NCBI GenBank assembly: GCA_964640195.1
Contig: CAZXIC010000022.1
Span: 1-15,681, forward strand
Reading direction: 5' to 3'
From: CAZXIC01 sp964640195
GTDB lineage: Archaea; Iainarchaeota; Iainarchaeia; Iainarchaeales; GCA-2688035
DNA: 15,681 bases
Part shown: piece by piece, positions 11,752-15,681 of the stretch
How the letters are laid out: each line of letters opens with the position of its first letter
How positions within the stretch are numbered: position 1 is the first letter of the stretch
The notes under the pieces: generated by a model
What the model was told of the DNA's origin: nothing
Databases searched by the model: none
Seen by the model: only the letters and a program-made list of their open reading frames with translations
Made by a program: the position numbers and the translations under genes

Positions 11752-13293
11752 ATGGCAAGAATGGAAAAAATAAGGATTTTTGATACCACACTTCGTGACG
11801 GAGAGCAGAGCCCAGGTGCAACACTTACGCACAATGAGAAAATGCTTATAGGGCAGCAGCTTGCAAAGCTTAATGTTGACGTGATTGAGGCAGGCTTCCC
11901 GGTTGCAAGCGATGACGACTTCAAAGCCGTGAAAGAGATTGCTGAAACAGTTAAAGGCCCGATTGTCTGCGGCCTTGCAAGGGCTCTGCCGAAGGACATT
12001 GACATTGCTTGGAGAGCGGTACGGAACGCGAAAAAGCCCAGGATTCACACCTTTATGTCAAGCAGCGACGTGCATTTGAAGCACCAGTTCAGGATAACGA
12101 GGAAAGAGGCGCTTAAAATGAGCATTGATGCAGTGAAGAGAGCAGGCTCTTACTGCAAGGATGTTGAGTTCAGCCCGATGGATGCAACAAGAACAGAGCC
12201 GAAATTCCTTTTCAAGATGGTTGAAGCAGCAATCGGTGCAGGCGCAACAACAGTGAACATCCCTGACACTGTCGGCTATGCCCAGCCAGCAGAGTTCGGG
12301 CATTTGATTGCGTCAATCAGGGAAAACGTGCCGAATATTGCTCAGGCAGTAATAAGCGTGCACTGCCACAACGATTTGGGTTTAGCAGTTGCGAACAGCC
12401 TTGCTGCAATCAGCAACGGCGCAAGGCAGGTTGAGTGCACCGTAAACGGTCTTGGAGAGAGAGCTGGAAATGCTTCGCTTGAGGAGATTGCAATGAGCCT
12501 TTTCACAAGGCGCAGTTTTTTCGGGGTTGGAACAGGAATCAACCTGAAGGAGATCTATCCTACGAGCCAGATGGTGAGCAATTTTACAGGAATTGCAGTG
12601 CAGAGGAACAAGGCAATTGTCGGCGAGAACGCATTTGCTCATGAGGCGGGAATCCACCAGCACGGCCTGCTCAGCAGCGCCCAGACTTACGAGATTATGA
12701 ACCCTGAGATGATTGGAAAGACGAGCAGGCTTGTCCTGGGAAAGCACAGCGGGAAGCACGCCGCAAAAAAGGTGCTTGCTGCAATGGGCTTCAAGCTGAG
12801 CGGGGAGCAGCTGCAGCAGGTTACAGCGAAAATAAAGCAGCTGGCGGACAAGCAGAAGACAGTGCTTGAGGAGGACATAATTGCAATCGCGTCTGACGTG
12901 ACAAGGCAGCTGGTCAAAGAGAAGCAGAGGATAAAGCTTGACGAGATAAAGGTCAGTACAGGCAACAAGGTGCAGCCAACTGCAGTAGTTTCGCTTGTTA
13001 TTGACGGAAAAAGGAAGTCAGCGAAGGGCAGGGGCGTTGGGCCTGTTGATGCAGTGGCAAACGCAATACAGCTAATGCTGCCCGAGAGGATATCCTTAAA
13101 GGAGTATCACCTAAAAGCGATTACAGGCGGCACTGACGCGCTTGCAGATGTCGTTGTGAAGGTTGAGAACGGCAGGGGCAAAGTTTACGATGCAGAGGCA
13201 ATAGACGAGGACGTCATAATGGCAAGCGCAAACGCTTTGGTAAAGGGGATAAACAAGGCACTGGCTGCGAAGGAGAAAAAGGTTAAAGGGTGA
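11752..13293 (+). CDS. leuA: 2-isopropylmalate synthase
   Basis: The enzyme condenses acetyl-CoA with 2-oxoisovalerate, the committed step to leucine. The start is ATG 11752, five nt after GGTGA (11742-11746), giving 513 aa; an upstream in-frame ATG at 11650 would add a Lys-rich tail unlike the family. IRIFDTTLRDGEQSPG (7-22) is the HMGL-like signature, FMSSSDVHLKHQFRIT is the LeuA-type substrate loop, HCHNDLGLAVANSL holds the metal-binding His pair, and NGLGERAGNASLEE is the second signature. The C-terminal part from about residue 385 is the LeuA allosteric dimer domain, through which leucine usually inhibits. The length and HLKHQF loop favour LeuA over citramalate synthase. The ilvB start codon follows after six nt. 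Confidence 0.95.
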   Translation: MARMEKIRIFDTTLRDGEQSPGATLTHNEKMLIGQQLAKLNVDVIEAGFPVASDDDFKAVKEIAETVKGPIVCGLARALPKDIDIAWRAVRNAKKPRIHTFMSSSDVHLKHQFRITRKEALKMSIDAVKRAGSYCKDVEFSPMDATRTEPKFLFKMVEAAIGAGATTVNIPDTVGYAQPAEFGHLIASIRENVPNIAQAVISVHCHNDLGLAVANSLAAISNGARQVECTVNGLGERAGNASLEEIAMSLFTRRSFFGVGTGINLKEIYPTSQMVSNFTGIAVQRNKAIVGENAFAHEAGIHQHGLLSSAQTYEIMNPEMIGKTSRLVLGKHSGKHAAKKVLAAMGFKLSGEQLQQVTAKIKQLADKQKTVLEEDIIAIASDVTRQLVKEKQRIKLDEIKVSTGNKVQPTAVVSLVIDGKRKSAKGRGVGPVDAVANAIQLMLPERISLKEYHLKAITGGTDALADVVVKVENGRGKVYDAEAIDEDVIMASANALVKGINKALAAKEKKVKG

Positions 13294-13299
13294 GCACAG

Positions 13300-15000
13300 G
13301 TGAGAGGAAGCGAGGCAATCATCAAGGCTCTGCTGGAGGAGAAGGTAAAGCACATCTTCGGCTTCCCGGGAGGAGCGGTCATGCCCTTGTACGATGAGTT
13401 CCTCAATTACGGGAAGGAATTAAGGCATGTTTTGGTCAGGCATGAGCAGGGCGCTGCGCATGCGGCAGACGGCTACGCAAGGATAGCCGGCAGCGCAGGC
13501 GTATGCCTTACAACTTCTGGGCCTGGAGCAACCAACCTTGTGACAGGAATAATGACAGCATACATGGATTCAGTGCCAATCATTGCTTTCAGCGGAAACG
13601 TTCCAACGTCACTTATCGGGAACGACGCTTTCCAGGAAACAGACATGATGGGAATCACGATCCCGATAACAAAGCACAACTTCCAGATAAGGTCTCCTAA
13701 TAACATCAGGGCAACGGTTAAGAAGGCATTTAAGATTGCATTGCAGGGCAGGCCCGGCCCTGTTTACATTGACCTGCCGAAGGATGTCCAGACAAAGCCA
13801 GTGACCAAAGAACTGAATGACATCAGCATCAGGGGCTTCAAGCCTGTTCTTGAAGGGCATCCGAGGCAGATAGCGAGGGCAGCGGAAATGATTCTTGCTG
13901 CTGAGAGGCCTGTTATTCTTGCAGGCGGCGGGGTGCTTATCTCAAACGCTTCAGCTGAACTGCAGCATATGGTGGAGATGCTTAACATTCCAGTCACTAC
14001 GACGTTCATGGGGAAGAGCTGCTTCCCTGAAACGCATCCGCTGTGCATGGGCGTAGTCGGAATGCACGGGAGGAAGGTAGCGAATTATGCGGTAAGCAGC
14101 GCTGACCTGATAATTGCAATTGGCTGCAGGTTCAGCGACAGGATTACCGGAAACCTGGAGACGTTTGCAAGAGAGGCAAAAATAATCCACATAGACATCG
14201 ACAGCGCTGAAATAGGAAAAAACGTGGAAGTTGACCTGCCGATTGTCGGCGATGCAAAGCACGTATTGCAGCAGCTGTCTGCCGTTGTCAAAGCCAAAAA
14301 GAAAGGCAGCAGCGCCTGGGCAGAGAAAATCCGCAAACTGGTAAAGGAATGCGACTGCAGCATAGACGTAAAGGGCAACCCGATTGACCCCAGAAAGCTC
14401 ATGTTTGAGCTGAACAAGGTTCTGGGAAAAGACGATGTTGTTGTTACAGGAACTGGGCAGCACCAGATGTTTGCGGCGCACTTCATAAAGAGGGACAAGC
14501 CAAGGACAATTATTTCAAGCGGCGGCGCAGGGACAATGGGCTACGGCTTTCCTGCCGCAATAGGTGCAAAGGTTGCAAAGCCCCGGGCAGAGGTGATGGA
14601 TGTTGACGGCGACGGCAGCTTCGCAATGGTTATACAGGAGCTTGCAACCTGCAAGGAAGAGAACATTAAGGTGATTCCAGTCATAATGAACAACGCTTAC
14701 CTTGGCATGGTCAGGCAGTGGGCAGAGCTGTTCTTTGACAGGAGATACAGCGGGGTGTACCTGAAGAGAACCCCTGATTTCGCGAAGGTTGCCGAAGCCT
14801 ATGGGTTGCGAGGCATCAGGGTTGAAAGGGATTCAGAGATAGGGGATGCGCTGCGTGAAGCCTACAAGGCAGATGAAACAGTTGTCATTGACGTGATTGT
14901 GAAGGAGGAGGCAAACATCCTGCCGATGTTTGCCGCTGGAGCGAACAGCACAGAGATGTTCGGAGGCTGCGTTCAGGCAAAGGGAAGGCTTTTTGGGTGA
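13300..15000 (+). CDS. ilvB: Acetolactate synthase large (catalytic) subunit
   Basis: This ThDP enzyme joins two pyruvates to 2-acetolactate, or pyruvate and 2-oxobutyrate to acetohydroxybutyrate. The start is GTG 13300, six nt after GGGTGA, which overlaps the leuA stop. In 566 aa, GFPGGAVMPLYDE (21-33) and catalytic E49 in RHEQGAAH activate ThDP; GTGQHQM (384-390) and GDGSF...NN (437-465) form the ThDP/Mg site; LGMVRQWAELFF has W474, equivalent to the plant herbicide-site Trp; DMMGITIPITKH fits true acetolactate synthases rather than pyruvate oxidases. The central domain (about 190-330) is the FAD/dimer domain. The chain is complete. ilvN follows after six nt, so the holoenzyme subunits are co-expressed. 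Confidence 0.96.
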   Translation: MRGSEAIIKALLEEKVKHIFGFPGGAVMPLYDEFLNYGKELRHVLVRHEQGAAHAADGYARIAGSAGVCLTTSGPGATNLVTGIMTAYMDSVPIIAFSGNVPTSLIGNDAFQETDMMGITIPITKHNFQIRSPNNIRATVKKAFKIALQGRPGPVYIDLPKDVQTKPVTKELNDISIRGFKPVLEGHPRQIARAAEMILAAERPVILAGGGVLISNASAELQHMVEMLNIPVTTTFMGKSCFPETHPLCMGVVGMHGRKVANYAVSSADLIIAIGCRFSDRITGNLETFAREAKIIHIDIDSAEIGKNVEVDLPIVGDAKHVLQQLSAVVKAKKKGSSAWAEKIRKLVKECDCSIDVKGNPIDPRKLMFELNKVLGKDDVVVTGTGQHQMFAAHFIKRDKPRTIISSGGAGTMGYGFPAAIGAKVAKPRAEVMDVDGDGSFAMVIQELATCKEENIKVIPVIMNNAYLGMVRQWAELFFDRRYSGVYLKRTPDFAKVAEAYGLRGIRVERDSEIGDALREAYKADETVVIDVIVKEEANILPMFAAGANSTEMFGGCVQAKGRLFG

Positions 15001-15006
15001 TGCAGA

Positions 15007-15531
15007 ATGATTGAGGCAAGGAGCAGGGAAATGCATGAGAGAAGGCACATAATCGGCCTGCTTGTGGAAGACCACCCAGGAGTCATGAGCAAGCTTTCTG
15101 GGCTTTTCGCGAGGAGGGGTTTTAACATTGACACAATCATTGTAGGGAAAACAGCAAAACAGGGCATTTCACATATTGTAATCAGCCTGGTTGCAGACGA
15201 CAAGACGCTTGAGCAGGTTGAAAAGCAGGTCAACAAGCTGGTTGATGTAGTGAAATTGATTGACCTCAGCCCAAAGCACAGTGTTGTGAGGGAGCACTGC
15301 CTGGTTAAGGTTGCAAGCAGCGCCAAGTCAAGGGCTGATTTGGCGAATACTGCAAAGCTGCACAAGGCAAACGTGCTTGACATAGGCAACGAGAGCATGA
15401 TAATTGAGGTAACCGGCAAGCCAGAGAAAATAGACAACTTCCTTGAACTGATGCGCAAATACGGCGTAAAGGAAATGAGCAGGACAGGCATTAACGCAAT
15501 GCAGAGAAGCAGGAACAATAAGCAGAAATAA
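15007..15531 (+). CDS. ilvN: Acetolactate synthase small (regulatory) subunit
   Basis: The 174-aa protein starts at ATG 15007, about five nt after GGGTGAT overlapping the ilvB stop; ATG 15031, eight codons in, is a weaker alternative. An N-terminal ACT domain (13-85) has the family pattern LLVEDHPGVMSKLSGLFARR then GFNIDTIIVG, which binds valine or related effectors and activates IlvB. The C-terminal ACT-like domain (REHCLVKVASSAKSRAD onward) contains KANVLDIGNESMIIEVTGKP, as in bacterial IlvN/IlvH. Length is normal (about 160-175). Its presence predicts valine feedback on the pathway in addition to any leader-based control. Confidence 0.95.
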   Translation: MIEARSREMHERRHIIGLLVEDHPGVMSKLSGLFARRGFNIDTIIVGKTAKQGISHIVISLVADDKTLEQVEKQVNKLVDVVKLIDLSPKHSVVREHCLVKVASSAKSRADLANTAKLHKANVLDIGNESMIIEVTGKPEKIDNFLELMRKYGVKEMSRTGINAMQRSRNNKQK

Positions 15532-15536
15532 AAATG

Positions 15537-15549
15537 TTTTTTGGTTTTT
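15537..15549 (+). other. T-rich spacer between ilvN and ilvC
   Basis: T6 (15537-15542) and T5 (15545-15549) lie in the 39-nt gap before ilvC. Archaeal RNA polymerase can terminate at such T runs without a hairpin, so partial termination here is possible, but the runs are short and ilvC has its own good ribosome binding site. Confidence 0.3.
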
Positions 15550-15570
15550 ATTGGTTTGGAGGGTTTTAAG

Positions 15571-15681
15571 ATGAAGATATGCCACGAAAACGACGCTTCA
15601 ATCAAGCCGCTAGAGGGCAAAACAATTGCGGTAATCGGCTACGGCAACCAGGGCAGGCCACAGTCCCTTTGCTTGCGGGAC
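15571..15681 (+). CDS. ilvC: Ketol-acid reductoisomerase (5' end only)
   Basis: ATG 15571 follows GGAGG (15558-15562) by eight nt. The 37 visible codons include KPLEGKTIAVIGYGNQGRPQ, the Rossmann GxGxxG-type NAD(P)H site of IlvC (GYGNQGR), then SLCLRD. The enzyme isomerises and reduces 2-acetolactate to 2,3-dihydroxyisovalerate, the step after IlvBN. The window ends before the loop that sets NADPH or NADH preference and before the metal-binding helical domain, so those cannot be judged. Confidence 0.93.
   Translation, partial: MKICHENDASIKPLEGKTIAVIGYGNQGRPQSLCLRD

Noticed and set aside
11463..11783. 106-aa plus-strand frame across the leu/ilv leader
   Set aside because: It overlaps the leader peptide and the leuA start, has Cys/Phe/Gly then Lys runs from base composition, and no recognisable domain or good ribosome binding site.
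11447..12005. Long minus-strand frames opposite the leuA leader and start
   Set aside because: Phe/Ser/Pro/Gln-rich composition typical of antisense to A/G-rich coding sequence; no motifs.
1..15681. tRNA or rRNA genes
   Set aside because: No cloverleaf-compatible GTTCRA-type block or rRNA-like sequence was noticed in the gaps, which are all short.

Overview
The window looks like an archaeal chromosome segment. The evidence is a complete form III-type RuBisCO, a KaiC/RadA-type ATPase with the archaeal Walker A variant GGTGTCKT, a COG1102-like CMP kinase, TTTAAATA/TTTATATA boxes about 25-30 nt before many starts (short or leaderless mRNAs), GGTGA-type ribosome binding sites and heavy AGG/AGA arginine use. 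A small-genome (DPANN-like) archaeon that keeps branched-chain amino-acid synthesis would fit, but I cannot place it more precisely. The NadD is of the bacterial type, which suggests an acquired gene.

Layout. 1-718, minus: start of a KaiC-like ATPase behind a CMP-kinase-like gene. 755-4481: an AT-richer accessory island whose two ends carry copies of a 13-bp motif, TGCACYTAAAGT(M). It holds an unknown 173-aa protein convergent with a Dam-type (D12) adenine methyltransferase, a 48-aa zinc ribbon upstream of the methyltransferase, a SWIM-DDE transposase, a pair of hairpins/palindromes, a 26-aa basic mini-protein and a HEPN-type protein with an R-x4-H motif. This reads as a small defence/mobile island. 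4473-5650: an HTH-PAS regulator facing a small Cys-rich protein, with two matching inverted-repeat operators between them. 5651-8393: RuBisCO, quinolinate phosphoribosyltransferase and NaMN adenylyltransferase. 8380-10689: alkylguanine-DNA alkyltransferase, branched-chain aminotransferase and a class I aminotransferase broken by one missing base. 10893-11426: an unknown HTH-like protein. 11441-15681: leuA-ilvB-ilvN-ilvC in one direction behind a 325-nt leader.

The main finding is in that leader. It encodes a 26-codon ORF (11512-11592) in which 18 residues are Leu or Val. A 9-bp hairpin with a short T run follows at once, and leuA with its own strong ribosome binding site comes 160 nt later. 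This is the layout of a ribosome-sensing attenuation leader such as bacterial leuL/ilvL, here in front of a leu/ilv operon in what appears to be an archaeon. The G/T-rich composition favours Leu/Val codons in one frame, so it needs comparative testing.

Together, IlvB/IlvN make acetolactate, IlvC reduces and isomerises it, LeuA opens the leucine branch and IlvE does the final transamination; ilvD and leuBCD are not in the window. RuBisCO probably works in AMP/nucleoside salvage rather than a Calvin cycle, and it sits next to two NAD-biosynthesis genes.
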